Counted from the first letter of the stretch, positions 1-6,503 are shown. The stretch is 6,976 nucleotides of DNA from an uncultured Ruminococcus sp. (GCA_947177375.1 CAMWUF010000051.1:1-6976); one strand, 5' to 3'. Numbers and translations: made by a program. Notes: generated from the letters alone by a model not told the origin.

Positions 1-40
1 ATAATGATAAGCATGTTGGATTTTGCAGTTTTATGTTTTG

Positions 41-68
41 CTGACATGAAATATGTAAATTATAAAAT
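41..68 (+). promoter_or_regulatory. Candidate promoter of the hydCBA operon
   Basis: A -35-like CTGACA (41-46, 5 of 6 to TTGACA) and a -10-like TAAAAT (63-68, 5 of 6 to TATAAT) are 16 bp apart. Transcription would start near 75, giving a leader of about 105 nt before hydC. An overlapping reading is TTGCTG (38-43) with TATAAA (61-66) at 17 bp. The palindrome at 88-103 would lie just downstream of the start, where a bound protein could block transcription. The region is AT-rich, so chance matches are easy; a promoter further left, outside the window, is possible. Confidence 0.35.
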
Positions 69-87
69 GCAAAATGAAAACAAGAAA

Positions 88-103
88 CCGTAATATATTA
101 CGG
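88..103. promoter_or_regulatory. Perfect 16-bp palindrome, candidate operator for the hyd operon
   Basis: CCGTAATATATTACGG is its own reverse complement over all 16 bases and lies 79 bp before the hydC start. Its CG-capped ends stand out in an otherwise AT-rich leader, and its length suits a dimeric repressor. It does not fit the Rex consensus (TTGTTAA-N4-TTAACAA or similar), although Rex is the usual redox regulator of fermentative hydrogenase operons. The binding protein is unknown. In RNA it could also form a small stem, but the lack of a loop favours a DNA site. Confidence 0.45.
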
Positions 104-113
104 AATGCTACTC

Positions 114-158
114 GCATCTGGTGAAAAAATTTTTTTGATTTAATTTTTATCACCATGC
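114..158 (+). repeat. Imperfect inverted repeat / leader hairpin before hydC
   Basis: The left arm (114-131: GCAT, extra CT, GGTGA, A-run, TT) is the reverse complement of the right arm (142-158: AATTTTTATCACCATGC) apart from a two-base bulge and one unpaired base. The loop is about 10 bases (132-141). In the mRNA this would be a stable hairpin ending 10 nt before the AGGAGG of hydC. No U-run follows, so it is not an ordinary terminator. It could be a second operator, an mRNA-stabilising stem or a translational control element; the sequence alone does not decide. Confidence 0.4.
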
Positions 159-181
159 AAAACAAAATAGGAGGTTTTTAA

Positions 182-673
182 ATGGCTACAAAAACAACTG
201 TTCCATTCAACGGCACTGCAGAGCAAGAAGAAAAACTGCATGCAATTATTGCCGAACACAAGGGCGACCCTGGTGCATTGATGCCCGTATTACAGCAAGC
301 ACAGGATATTTATGGTTATCTGCCAATTGAAGTGCAGAAAATTATTTCTGACGAAATGGAAATTCCATTGGAAAAAATTTATGGCGTTGTGACGTTCTAT
401 GCACAATTTTCACTTTATCCAAAGGGCAAGTATAATATCTCTGTCTGTCTTGGTACAGCTTGCTATGTAAAGGGTTCTGGCGATATTTACGACAAACTTC
501 AGGAAATTCTTGGTATCGGTGATGGCGAATGCACAGCAGATGGCAAATTTTCTTTAGAGGCATGTCGTTGCATCGGTGCGTGCGGTCTTGCACCTGTTTT
601 GACAGTCAATGAAGATGTTTATGGTCGTCTGACAACAAAAGATATAAAAAAAGTTCTTGATAAATACGAATAA
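182..673 (+). CDS. hydC: Electron-bifurcating [FeFe]-hydrogenase, HydC subunit (NuoE-like, [2Fe-2S])
   Basis: Smallest subunit of the cytoplasmic NADH/ferredoxin-dependent hydrogenase. It belongs to the NuoE/complex I 24-kDa family and carries one [2Fe-2S] cluster in a thioredoxin-like fold. The 163-residue length is normal for the family. Residues 15-80 form the helical N-terminal part, with the family-typical YGYLP (44-48) and YGVVTFYAQF (67-76). The cluster ligands are visible as Cys89-x4-Cys94 and Cys130-x3-Cys134, the latter in RCIGACGLAP. The ATG at 182 is chosen because a perfect AGGAGG (169-174) sits 7 bases upstream. hydB starts 24 bases after the stop, so the two are co-transcribed. 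In the family this subunit docks on the NuoF-like subunit; its exact electron route is known only from homologous structures. Confidence 0.93.
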   Translation: MATKTTVPFNGTAEQEEKLHAIIAEHKGDPGALMPVLQQAQDIYGYLPIEVQKIISDEMEIPLEKIYGVVTFYAQFSLYPKGKYNISVCLGTACYVKGSGDIYDKLQEILGIGDGECTADGKFSLEACRCIGACGLAPVLTVNEDVYGRLTTKDIKKVLDKYE

Positions 674-697
674 TTTACATACAAGGAGGATTCGCAA

Positions 698-2602
698 ATG
701 AAGACATTGCAGGAAATTCAACAGATCCGTGATGCGATGCATCCAGAGCTGGAACTGCGTACAGAGGGTTCAAAAGAAGCCAATAGCAAATATGAAAAGC
801 ATGTTCTGATTTGTGCAGGTACTGGCTGTACTTCTTCAGCATCTTTGACGATTGCAGAAAAATTAGAAGAAGAACTTGCAAAAAATGGGCTGACTGATAA
901 AATTCAAGTCATTCGTACAGGCTGTTTTGGTCTGTGTGCATTAGGTCCTATTATGATTGTATATCCAGAGGGTGCATTCTATTCCAGAATCAGTGCAAAG
1001 GATGTTACAAAAATTGTAGAAGAGCATTTAATAAATGGCAATCCTGTAAAAGAATTGCTTTATGATGAAACTGTTACAGAAGATGGCATTAAATCTCTGA
1101 ATGAAACAAGTTTCTATAAAAAACAACATCGTGTGGCTTTAAGAAACTGCGGTGTGATTAATCCAGAAAATATTGATGAATATATCGGCAAAGATGGTTA
1201 TCAGGCTCTTGCAAAAGTAATACAAGAAATGACACCTGAAGATGTTATTCAGACAATTTTAGATTCTGGTCTGAGAGGCAGAGGCGGTGGTGGTTTCCCA
1301 ACTGGTATGAAATGGAAACTTGCTAGAACTATCGTGCCAGATGCTGACCAGAAATATGTTTGCTGTAATGCTGACGAAGGTGACCCCGGTGCATTCATGG
1401 ACAGAAGTGTTCTGGAAGGTGACCCACATGTTGTTCTGGAAGCTATGGCAATTGCAGGTTATGCAATTGGTGCAACACAGGGTTATATTTATGTTCGTGC
1501 AGAATATCCGATTGCTGTAGAACGTTTGAAAATTGCAATTAGTCAAGCCAGAGAATATGGCGTATTGGGCAAGAATATTTTTGGTTCTGATTTCAGCTTC
1601 GATATTGATTTAAGATTAGGTGCAGGTGCATTTGTCTGTGGTGAAGAAACAGCTTTGATGACTTCTATCGAAGGCAACAGAGGCGAACCACGTCCAAGAC
1701 CTCCTTTCCCTGCTGAAAAAGGTTTGTATCAAAAGCCAACAATTTTAAATAATGTAGAAACTTATGCAAACGTACCACAGATTATTTTAAATGGTGCAGA
1801 ATGGTTTGCTGGTATGGGTACTGAAAAATCCAAAGGCTCTAAAGTATTTGCTTTGGGTGGTAAGATTAAAAATACTGGTCTTGTTGAAGTCCCAATGGGT
1901 ACAACTTTGCGTGAAGTTATCGAAGAAATTGGCGGCGGTATTCCAAACGGCAAGAAATTTAAAGCAGCTCAGACAGGTGGTCCTTCTGGCGGTTGTATTT
2001 CTCCAGAAAATTATGACGTTCCAATTGATTATGATAATTTAATTGCAATTGGTTCTATGATGGGTTCTGGCGGTCTGATTGTCATGGACGAAGATAACTG
2101 TATGGTAGATATTGCAAAATTCTTCTTGGAATTCACTGTTGATGAATCTTGCGGTAAATGTACACCTTGTCGTATCGGTACAAAGCGTATGTATGAAATG
2201 CTTGATAAAATTACAAAAGGACAAGCAACGCTGGAAGATTTGGATAAACTGGAAGAACTTTGCTATTATATCAAAGCAAATTCTCTCTGCGGTCTGGGAC
2301 AAACAGCACCAAATCCAGTTTTGTCTACGCTGAAAAATTTCCGTAATGAATATGAAGCACATGTATTGGCAAAAAAATGTCCTGCTGGTGTGTGCAAAGA
2401 TTTGATGATGTTTAATATTATTCCTGATAAATGCGTTGGCTGTGGTTTGTGTGCGAAAAACTGTCCTGTACATGCCATCACACAAGGTGATTATATTGCA
2501 CCAGGTAAAAAACGTGCCGCATTTATCATTGATACTGCAAAATGTATCAAATGTGGTGTTTGCATGGGCAATTGCAGACCAAATGCAATTACAAAAGGCT
2601 AA
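698..2602 (+). CDS. hydB: Electron-bifurcating [FeFe]-hydrogenase, HydB subunit (NuoF-like flavoprotein, NADH site)
   Basis: The flavin subunit, where NADH is oxidised and where electrons split or join between NAD, ferredoxin and the hydrogenase subunit. Domains in order: an N-terminal thioredoxin-like [2Fe-2S] domain (about 34-120; Cys39, Cys44, Cys76, Cys80); the NuoF core with the Gly-rich FMN/NADH loop GLRGRGGGGFPTG (191-203) and GAGAFVCGEETAL (308-320); the N3-type [4Fe-4S] site CGKCTPC (Cys485, 488, 491) plus Cys531; and a C-terminal 2x[4Fe-4S] ferredoxin domain (Cys579/582/585/589 and Cys616/619/622/626). His555, Cys561 and Cys566 precede that domain and may match the zinc site reported in HydABC structures. 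The extra N- and C-terminal domains separate HydB from plain NuoF. The 634 residues fit the family. AAGGAGG (683-689) lies 8 bases before the ATG. Confidence 0.94.
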   Translation: MKTLQEIQQIRDAMHPELELRTEGSKEANSKYEKHVLICAGTGCTSSASLTIAEKLEEELAKNGLTDKIQVIRTGCFGLCALGPIMIVYPEGAFYSRISAKDVTKIVEEHLINGNPVKELLYDETVTEDGIKSLNETSFYKKQHRVALRNCGVINPENIDEYIGKDGYQALAKVIQEMTPEDVIQTILDSGLRGRGGGGFPTGMKWKLARTIVPDADQKYVCCNADEGDPGAFMDRSVLEGDPHVVLEAMAIAGYAIGATQGYIYVRAEYPIAVERLKIAISQAREYGVLGKNIFGSDFSFDIDLRLGAGAFVCGEETALMTSIEGNRGEPRPRPPFPAEKGLYQKPTILNNVETYANVPQIILNGAEWFAGMGTEKSKGSKVFALGGKIKNTGLVEVPMGTTLREVIEEIGGGIPNGKKFKAAQTGGPSGGCISPENYDVPIDYDNLIAIGSMMGSGGLIVMDEDNCMVDIAKFFLEFTVDESCGKCTPCRIGTKRMYEMLDKITKGQATLEDLDKLEELCYYIKANSLCGLGQTAPNPVLSTLKNFRNEYEAHVLAKKCPAGVCKDLMMFNIIPDKCVGCGLCAKNCPVHAITQGDYIAPGKKRAAFIIDTAKCIKCGVCMGNCRPNAITKG

Positions 2603-2624
2603 TTAGTCAAATACTAACAAGGCT

Positions 2625-2651
2625 TGACAACTGCCAATGAGCAGTTTGTCA
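2625..2651 (+). other. Intercistronic hairpin between hydB and hydA
   Basis: TGACAACTGC (2625-2634) pairs with GCAGTTTGTCA (2641-2651) through 10 base pairs, with one bulged T (2645) and a 6-base loop. It fills most of the 86-base gap before hydA, whereas the hydC-hydB gap is only 24 bases. No U-run follows (the next bases are GGGCTTGTGTG), so it is not a standard terminator. It may act as a processing or mRNA-stability element that sets HydA level relative to HydB and HydC. That role is inference. Confidence 0.55.
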
Positions 2652-2688
2652 GGGCTTGTGTGAATTATCATGAAAGGAATAAATAATA

Positions 2689-4440
2689 ATGGCTGATATT
2701 AATATTAAAATCAACGGCATTCCAGTAACTGTTCCTAAGGGTACTACTGTTCTGGAAGCTGCACACATGGCAGGCGTGGATATTCCGACATTCTGCTATA
2801 TGAAAGAAATTAATGAAATTGGTGCATGTCGTATTTGTATGGCTGAAATCAATGAAGGCAGAGGTCCTAGATTAGTAGCATCTTGTGTTTATCCATTGGC
2901 TTTTGACGGAACAGAAGTTTTGACAAATTCTCCAAAAGTAATGGACTCCAGAAGAAAAACACTTGAATTAATTTTGTCTACACATGAGAAAAAATGCTTA
3001 TCTTGTGTCAGAAGTGGTAACTGCGAATTGCAGACACTTTGCAATGAAATGGGCATTGAACATGAAGAAGTCTATGAAGGCGAAAAGCATGTTTATGAAA
3101 TTGATAATTCTGCTGTACACATGTACAGAGATAATAATAAATGTATTCTGTGCCGTCGTTGTGTAGCAGTATGTTCTAAATGGCAAGGCATTGGTGTCAT
3201 TGGTGCAAATGAACGTGGTTTCAAAACCAATATAGGCAGTGCTTTTGAAATGGGACTTGGTGAAACAAGCTGTGTTTCCTGCGGTCAGTGTATCGCTGTA
3301 TGTCCTGTTGGTGCATTGTCTGAAAAAGATTTCACAAACGAAGTATTTAATGCAATTGCTGATAGTTCTAAACATGTAATTGTTCAGACAGCTCCTGCTG
3401 TTCGTGCGGCTCTTGGCGAAGAATTTGGTTATCCGATTGGCACAAACGTAGAGGGCAAAATGGTTGCTGCTTTGCGTAGACTGGGATTTGATGATGTATT
3501 TGATACTGACTGGGGTGCAGATTTAACTATCATGGAAGAAGCAACAGAATTTGTTGACCGTTTCAAGAATGGTGGTAAACTTCCAATGATGACTTCTTGT
3601 TCTCCTGGTTGGGTAAAATATTGTGAACATTATTTCCCTGATTTACTGGATAATTTGTCTTCCTGCAAGTCTCCACATCAAATGGTTGGTGCAATGGCAA
3701 AGACTTATTATGCTGAAAAAATTGGCAAAAAACCAGAAGATATTATTGTTGTCAGTGTAATGCCTTGTACAGCGAAAAAATATGAATGCCAACGTGATGA
3801 CGAAAATGCCGCAGGTGTTCCAGATGTAGATTATGTTCTCACAACACGTGAATTAGCTAGAATGATTCGCCGTGCAGGTCTGAAATTTACAGCTTTGCCA
3901 GATGAAGATTTTGATAATCCATTAGGTCTGTCTTCTGGTGCAGGTGATATTTTCGGTGCAACTGGTGGTGTGATGGAAGCTGCATTGCGTACAGCATATT
4001 GCTGGCTGACTGGTAAGAATGATGAAGTTGTAGAATTTACACAAGTTCGTGGCACAGACGGTATTAAACGTGCTAGTATTGATATTAACGGCACGGAAAT
4101 TAAAGTCGCTGTTGCTTCTGGTCTTGCTAATGCAAGAGAATTGCTTAAGAAAGTACAAAGCGGTGAAGAAAAGTTAGATTTCATTGAAATTATGGGTTGT
4201 CCTGGTGGTTGTGTCAATGGTGGCGGTCAGCCTCAGCAACCAGCTAGCGTTCGTAATTTTGAAGACTTGCGTGAACTCCGTGCAAAAGCTTTGTATGATG
4301 AAGATGCAAATAAACAATTGCGTTTGTCTCATTTGAATGCAGATGTTAAGAAACTCTATGAAGAATATCTGCATAGACCAGGTGGTCATAAATCACACAA
4401 GACTTTGCATACAAGCTATGTAAAACGTTCTGTCAATTAA
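2689..4440 (+). CDS. hydA: Electron-bifurcating [FeFe]-hydrogenase, catalytic HydA subunit
   Basis: Catalytic subunit that reduces protons to H2 (or oxidises H2) at the H-cluster. Domains in order: plant-type [2Fe-2S] (Cys36, 47, 50, 66); a His-ligated [4Fe-4S] (His99, Cys103, 106, 112); two ferredoxin-type [4Fe-4S] sites (Cys152/155/158/162 and Cys195/198/201/205); then the H-domain (about 225-565) with TSCSPGW (302-308), MPCTAKKYE (358-366) and MGCPGGCVNGGGQP (502-515). Cys360, Cys504 and Cys508 match CpI ligands, and Glu284, Glu287, Arg291, Ser324 and Cys304 match its proton path, all at an offset of +5. Ser305 falls on the remaining ligand position, Cys300. At 583 residues it lacks the extra C-terminal [2Fe-2S] domain of the Thermotoga protein; no Cys follows 508. 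The ATG at 2689 follows a modest AAAGGA (2673-2678) by 10 bases. H-cluster maturases are not in the window. Confidence 0.95.
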   Translation: MADINIKINGIPVTVPKGTTVLEAAHMAGVDIPTFCYMKEINEIGACRICMAEINEGRGPRLVASCVYPLAFDGTEVLTNSPKVMDSRRKTLELILSTHEKKCLSCVRSGNCELQTLCNEMGIEHEEVYEGEKHVYEIDNSAVHMYRDNNKCILCRRCVAVCSKWQGIGVIGANERGFKTNIGSAFEMGLGETSCVSCGQCIAVCPVGALSEKDFTNEVFNAIADSSKHVIVQTAPAVRAALGEEFGYPIGTNVEGKMVAALRRLGFDDVFDTDWGADLTIMEEATEFVDRFKNGGKLPMMTSCSPGWVKYCEHYFPDLLDNLSSCKSPHQMVGAMAKTYYAEKIGKKPEDIIVVSVMPCTAKKYECQRDDENAAGVPDVDYVLTTRELARMIRRAGLKFTALPDEDFDNPLGLSSGAGDIFGATGGVMEAALRTAYCWLTGKNDEVVEFTQVRGTDGIKRASIDINGTEIKVAVASGLANARELLKKVQSGEEKLDFIEIMGCPGGCVNGGGQPQQPASVRNFEDLRELRAKALYDEDANKQLRLSHLNADVKKLYEEYLHRPGGHKSHKTLHTSYVKRSVN

Positions 4441-4455
4441 AATAATAAATTATAA

Positions 4456-4488
4456 AAAAGCTGTTGTGTGATTCACATAACAGCTTTT
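4456..4488. terminator. Bidirectional intrinsic terminator of the hydCBA operon
   Basis: A 15-bp stem (4456-4470 with 4474-4488, one G-U pair, 3-base loop ATT) begins 15 bases after the hydA stop. The + strand reads AGCTTTTATTCTTG at its end and the - strand gives a T-rich run through 4455-4441, so it should work in both directions. It most likely ends the hyd transcript. Confidence 0.85.
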
Positions 4489-4525
4489 ATTCTTGATTTG
4501 TCAAGTGTTTTACGAAAATCAAACA

Positions 4526-4555
4526 AAAAACTGCTGAAAATTATCAGCAGTTTTT
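4526..4555. terminator. Bidirectional terminator of the SH3-domain gene
   Basis: A perfect 12-bp stem, AAAAACTGCTGA (4526-4537) with its complement (4544-4555), has a 6-base loop (AAATTA). It lies 4 bases beyond the stop of the - strand gene ending at 4560. On the - strand it runs into TTTTTTGTTTGATTTT, a good U-tract. On the + strand the stem also ends in TTTTT. Together with the hairpin at 4456-4488 it insulates the two convergent transcripts. Confidence 0.85.
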
Positions 4556-4559
4556 GAAA

Positions 4560-5309
4560 CTAATTTAATCTTACCCAACCAGCACCAGATTTTAATTTTC
4601 CCCATTTTACACCGTTAGAATCTGTTTGCTCTTGTATAATCGTAAATGTACCATTAGAACCAATTGTGCCATTGGAACTGCCATTTGGTTCAGAATAAAT
4701 CCCTGCTGAACCTGTTAGCGAAACTGTATAATTGACACTAGTAATTGCACCATCGCTTGCTTGCGAAACGTTAACGGTAGTAGTAATTGTTGTAGGACTT
4801 CCATCTCCTACCTCTCCAGCAGTCGTCAATGGTGGTGCAAGGGTTGCTAATCCTGTTGTAGAAATATATACAGGATTTGTATTGGCTGGTCGTTCTCCCG
4901 TTGTTGTCATTCTTGTAGCATCTCCAGCTTGTTCTCCTTCTGATGTTACTAAAGTTTGTACTGGTTCCAGAGTTTCTTCTCCTGGTAAATCAGAAGCCCC
5001 TGTTTCATTTTCAGAACTTGGGTTTAGAATTTCTTCTGGAATTGTTTCTGTTGGGGCATTATGATTTGGGTCAACTGTTGTTGTATACTCTGTTGCGGGA
5101 ATCACGTCACCATTTTCATCAGTTGTTATTGCTATTGGTATTACGTTACCATCGGCAGTAGACGTACCATTCCCTAAACTCATGAATGCGGCAACAAGCA
5201 AGGCAATAATAACAAGCAACAGTAGGAAAATCAGCACAACCCTTGTAACCTCTGGGTCCATACTAGATTTTTTGCCACCCTCTTTGGGGTTTGGTGTTTG
5301 TGTTGACAT
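4560..5309 (-). CDS. Single-pass membrane protein with Thr-rich stalk and C-terminal SH3-like domain
   Basis: 249 residues; no specific family recognised beyond the domains. Residues 1-23 are polar with GGKK and an Arg near the membrane (cytoplasmic side). Residues 24-45 are a strongly hydrophobic membrane segment with no obvious cleavage site, so this is probably a membrane anchor with the C-terminus outside. Residues 47-190 are a low-complexity Thr/Pro/Glu/Ser/Asn linker with runs such as TTTV and TTITTTV, probably an extended wall-spanning stalk. Residues 194-249 resemble a bacterial SH3 (SH3b) domain: YTVSLTGSAGIYSEPNGSS, then GTFTIIQEQ, then WGKLKSGAGWVRLN. Such domains often bind cell wall peptide or glycan; here that is inference. 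No catalytic domain is seen. Shine-Dalgarno pairing is weak (GAAAGAAG, about 8 bases upstream). Met17 is an alternative start, but it would remove the charged N-terminus. It is transcribed alone, with a terminator just after the stop. Confidence 0.82.
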   Translation of the reverse strand: MSTQTPNPKEGGKKSSMDPEVTRVVLIFLLLLVIIALLVAAFMSLGNGTSTADGNVIPIAITTDENGDVIPATEYTTTVDPNHNAPTETIPEEILNPSSENETGASDLPGEETLEPVQTLVTSEGEQAGDATRMTTTGERPANTNPVYISTTGLATLAPPLTTAGEVGDGSPTTITTTVNVSQASDGAITSVNYTVSLTGSAGIYSEPNGSSNGTIGSNGTFTIIQEQTDSNGVKWGKLKSGAGWVRLN

Positions 5310-5367
5310 ACTTTCAGCTTCTTTCTGTTTCTAAAATAAAACGTTATCCAGTTGTTAGACACTTTTT

Positions 5368-5376
5368 ATTATACCA
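5368..5376 (-). promoter_or_regulatory. Extended -10 promoter element of the SH3-domain gene
   Basis: On the - strand these bases read TGGTATAAT, a perfect extended -10 (TGnTATAAT). No good -35 lies at 16-18 bp; the closest TTGACA-like word (ATGACA, 5386-5391) is only 12 bp away, so the site would rely on the extended -10. Transcription would start near 5361, giving a leader of about 50 nt to the ATG at 5309. Confidence 0.55.
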
Positions 5377-5484
5377 TAAATCACTTGTCATTGGCTATTC
5401 GCATTTTTTACAAATTCTTTATACAAAATACAGCTGTTTTCGACAAATATATAATAAATTTCAAGTAAAACAACGGCTAATCTT

Positions 5485-5513
5485 ATTATACCAGAAAAAA
5501 TCTAAAATTGCAA
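5485..5513 (-). promoter_or_regulatory. Second candidate promoter upstream of the SH3-domain gene
   Basis: The - strand reads TTGCAA (5513-5508, 4 of 6 to the -35 consensus), 17 bp, then TATAAT (5490-5485) preceded by TGG, again a full extended -10. The start would be near 5478, giving a leader of about 170 nt. The intergenic stretch 5310-5531 holds no gene that I can see, only these promoter-like sites and a weaker one (TTGTCG, 17 bp, TATAAA, about 5420-5445). Confidence 0.55.
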
Positions 5514-5531
5514 GTATGATTTTTGAATTCA

Positions 5532-6194
5532 TTACATATCGTTTCTATGCTGATATGCATAGATACTTGTAACAGCAATAAAAGCAGATAATATTGCAAA
5601 TAATAATATAAATGCAAATATTTCCGACAAATCTGCAAGCATGGCAATTATTAAAAATGCAAGATAAATAAATCCCATAATTACCATAAATTTTCCTGCA
5701 AAGCGGTGAGTGACTCTCCAGCATTCCTCATTTTCAAGTGTCCATTTGATTTTAAAACCTAGTGTTTTATTTTGCTGAACTGTTGGCAAATAATTTCCCA
5801 TACTGATAAATAATACAGCTAGACTACTAAAAAGAATCCATACAAATAATGAATTTTCTAATTTATCGCCGATTTGCAAGCCTGTTTTCATAGTTGGCAA
5901 TATTGTCCAATTTAAAACAATAAAATAAATTATTAGTAAAAGCATAGTGATTCGCATAGGCTTTTGATTCGCTTGTTTTGCAAATTTTTCTGCAATTGAC
6001 ATACTAATTCCTACCAATAACGGCAAAATTGCTGGTAAAATTGCTGTCCAACGAGACCCCATGCCGTCACAAATCCAATTAATATCAAAATGTGTTGGTA
6101 CAATTTCTGGTAATTGTAAAATGTAAATAATAGATATCGTTAAATTTATGATACTTAAAAATAATAATATCACATTAATTTTGTTCTGCTTCAT
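5532..6194 (-). CDS. SdpI-like integral membrane protein (DUF1648 plus SdpI domain)
   Basis: 220 residues from the ATG at 6194. The N-terminal part matches DUF1648, with a first membrane helix (about 8-27) followed by LPEIVPTHFDINW and the DGMGSRW stretch (29-49). Further helices lie at about 50-68, 83-101, 117-133, 166-186 and 192-213. Between helices 4 and 5 is the SdpI signature: MGNYLPTVQQNKTLGFKIKW, then TLENEECWRVTHRFAGK. In Bacillus subtilis SdpI gives immunity to the SDP killing peptide and, when bound to it, sequesters the repressor SdpR at the membrane. A similar dual role here is inference; many SdpI homologues lack any linked toxin. The start is fixed by AAGGAGG (6210-6204), 9 bases before the ATG and inside the upstream repressor gene; a longer frame to 6236 has no such site. 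The genes overlap by 20 bases, so translation is probably coupled. No convincing terminator follows. Confidence 0.85.
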   Translation of the reverse strand: MKQNKINVILLFLSIINLTISIIYILQLPEIVPTHFDINWICDGMGSRWTAILPAILPLLVGISMSIAEKFAKQANQKPMRITMLLLIIYFIVLNWTILPTMKTGLQIGDKLENSLFVWILFSSLAVLFISMGNYLPTVQQNKTLGFKIKWTLENEECWRVTHRFAGKFMVIMGFIYLAFLIIAMLADLSEIFAFILLFAILSAFIAVTSIYAYQHRNDM

Positions 6195-6471
6195 GATAAA
6201 TTTCCTCCTTTTGAGCATTTCCAAATACTTCAGCAATATGTTTCAAAAAATCCTGAAATACTGTTGTATTCAAACGATAAGTAATTGTTTGTTTTTCTTT
6301 TTGTGCAAGAATTAAATCCGCTTCACGCAAAATTTTCAAATGATGTGAAATTGTTGCACCAGATACAGAAAAACATGCGACAATTTCTCCTGCTGTCATG
6401 TCCTGTTTTTGCAAGCGTGTTAAAATTTCCCGTCTTGTTGGGTCAGCTAAGGCATTCCAGACATCTTTCAT
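6175..6471 (-). CDS. ArsR-family transcriptional repressor, SdpR-like
   Basis: 98 residues, a compact winged-helix DNA-binding protein. The N-terminus MKDVWNALADPTRREIL is the standard ArsR opening. The helix-turn-helix runs about 26-52 (MTAGEIVACFSVSGATISHH, then LKILREADLI), with recognition helix about 37-48, and the wing is about 54-68 (ILAQKEKQTITYRL). The metal-binding CxC motif of arsenic/cadmium sensors is absent; Cys33 is the only Cys, so this is not a metal sensor. The ATG at 6471 is preferred because the family alignment begins there; a GTG at 6486 would add five residues, and neither start has a good Shine-Dalgarno. It overlaps the downstream SdpI-like gene, which matches the sdpR-sdpI order. 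It very likely represses its own operon by binding the palindromes at 6504-6525 and 6569-6592. The inducing signal is unknown. Confidence 0.88.
   Translation of the reverse strand: MKDVWNALADPTRREILTRLQKQDMTAGEIVACFSVSGATISHHLKILREADLILAQKEKQTITYRLNTTVFQDFLKHIAEVFGNAQKEEIYHEAEQN
6204..6210 (-). promoter_or_regulatory. Ribosome binding site of the SdpI-like gene, inside the repressor gene
   Basis: The - strand reads AAGGAGG, a perfect Shine-Dalgarno, 9 bases before the ATG at 6194. It lies within the last codons of the repressor gene and decides the start of the SdpI-like protein against the upstream in-frame ATG at 6236. Confidence 0.85.
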
Positions 6472-6503
6472 AAAATTAGAAATCACTTCTTTCTGAATTT
6501 TTT

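Noticed and set aside
1..181. A Rex operator upstream of hydC
   Set aside because: Rex is expected for fermentative hydrogenase operons, but no TTGTTAA-N4-TTAACAA or TTGTGAA-N4-TTCACAA match is present. The palindromes seen have different half sites.
2039..2485. A 148-codon open frame on the - strand opposite hydB
   Set aside because: It lies wholly within the Fe-S cluster-coding part of hydB. Its translation is Cys/Thr/Phe-rich nonsense with no domain, and no ribosome binding site or promoter supports it.
2670..2696. A 9-codon open frame overlapping the hydA start
   Set aside because: It has no Shine-Dalgarno of its own and lies over the hydA ribosome binding site; it is most simply chance.
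3831..4217. A 128-codon open frame on the - strand opposite hydA
   Set aside because: It is a shadow of the conserved H-domain coding sequence, with no initiation signals and no recognisable protein features.
4498..4507. A TTGACA word on the - strand between the two terminators, suggesting a leftward promoter
   Set aside because: The possible -10 region would fall inside the terminator stem at 4456-4488, and any transcript would be stopped at once and be antisense to hydA.
4732..5064. A 110-codon open frame on the + strand opposite the SH3-domain gene
   Set aside because: It mirrors the low-complexity Thr-rich linker, which leaves the opposite frame open by composition. The - strand frame has a membrane segment, an SH3-like domain and a terminator.
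5495..5525. A hairpin after the SdpI-like gene as its terminator
   Set aside because: The stem is only 7-8 A-T-rich pairs with a loop of about 15 bases and overlaps a better promoter match, so I do not call it a terminator.
6195..6236. A longer SdpI-like protein starting at 6236
   Set aside because: The perfect AAGGAGG at 6204-6210 directs the ATG at 6194, which also gives the usual short N-terminus before the first membrane helix.
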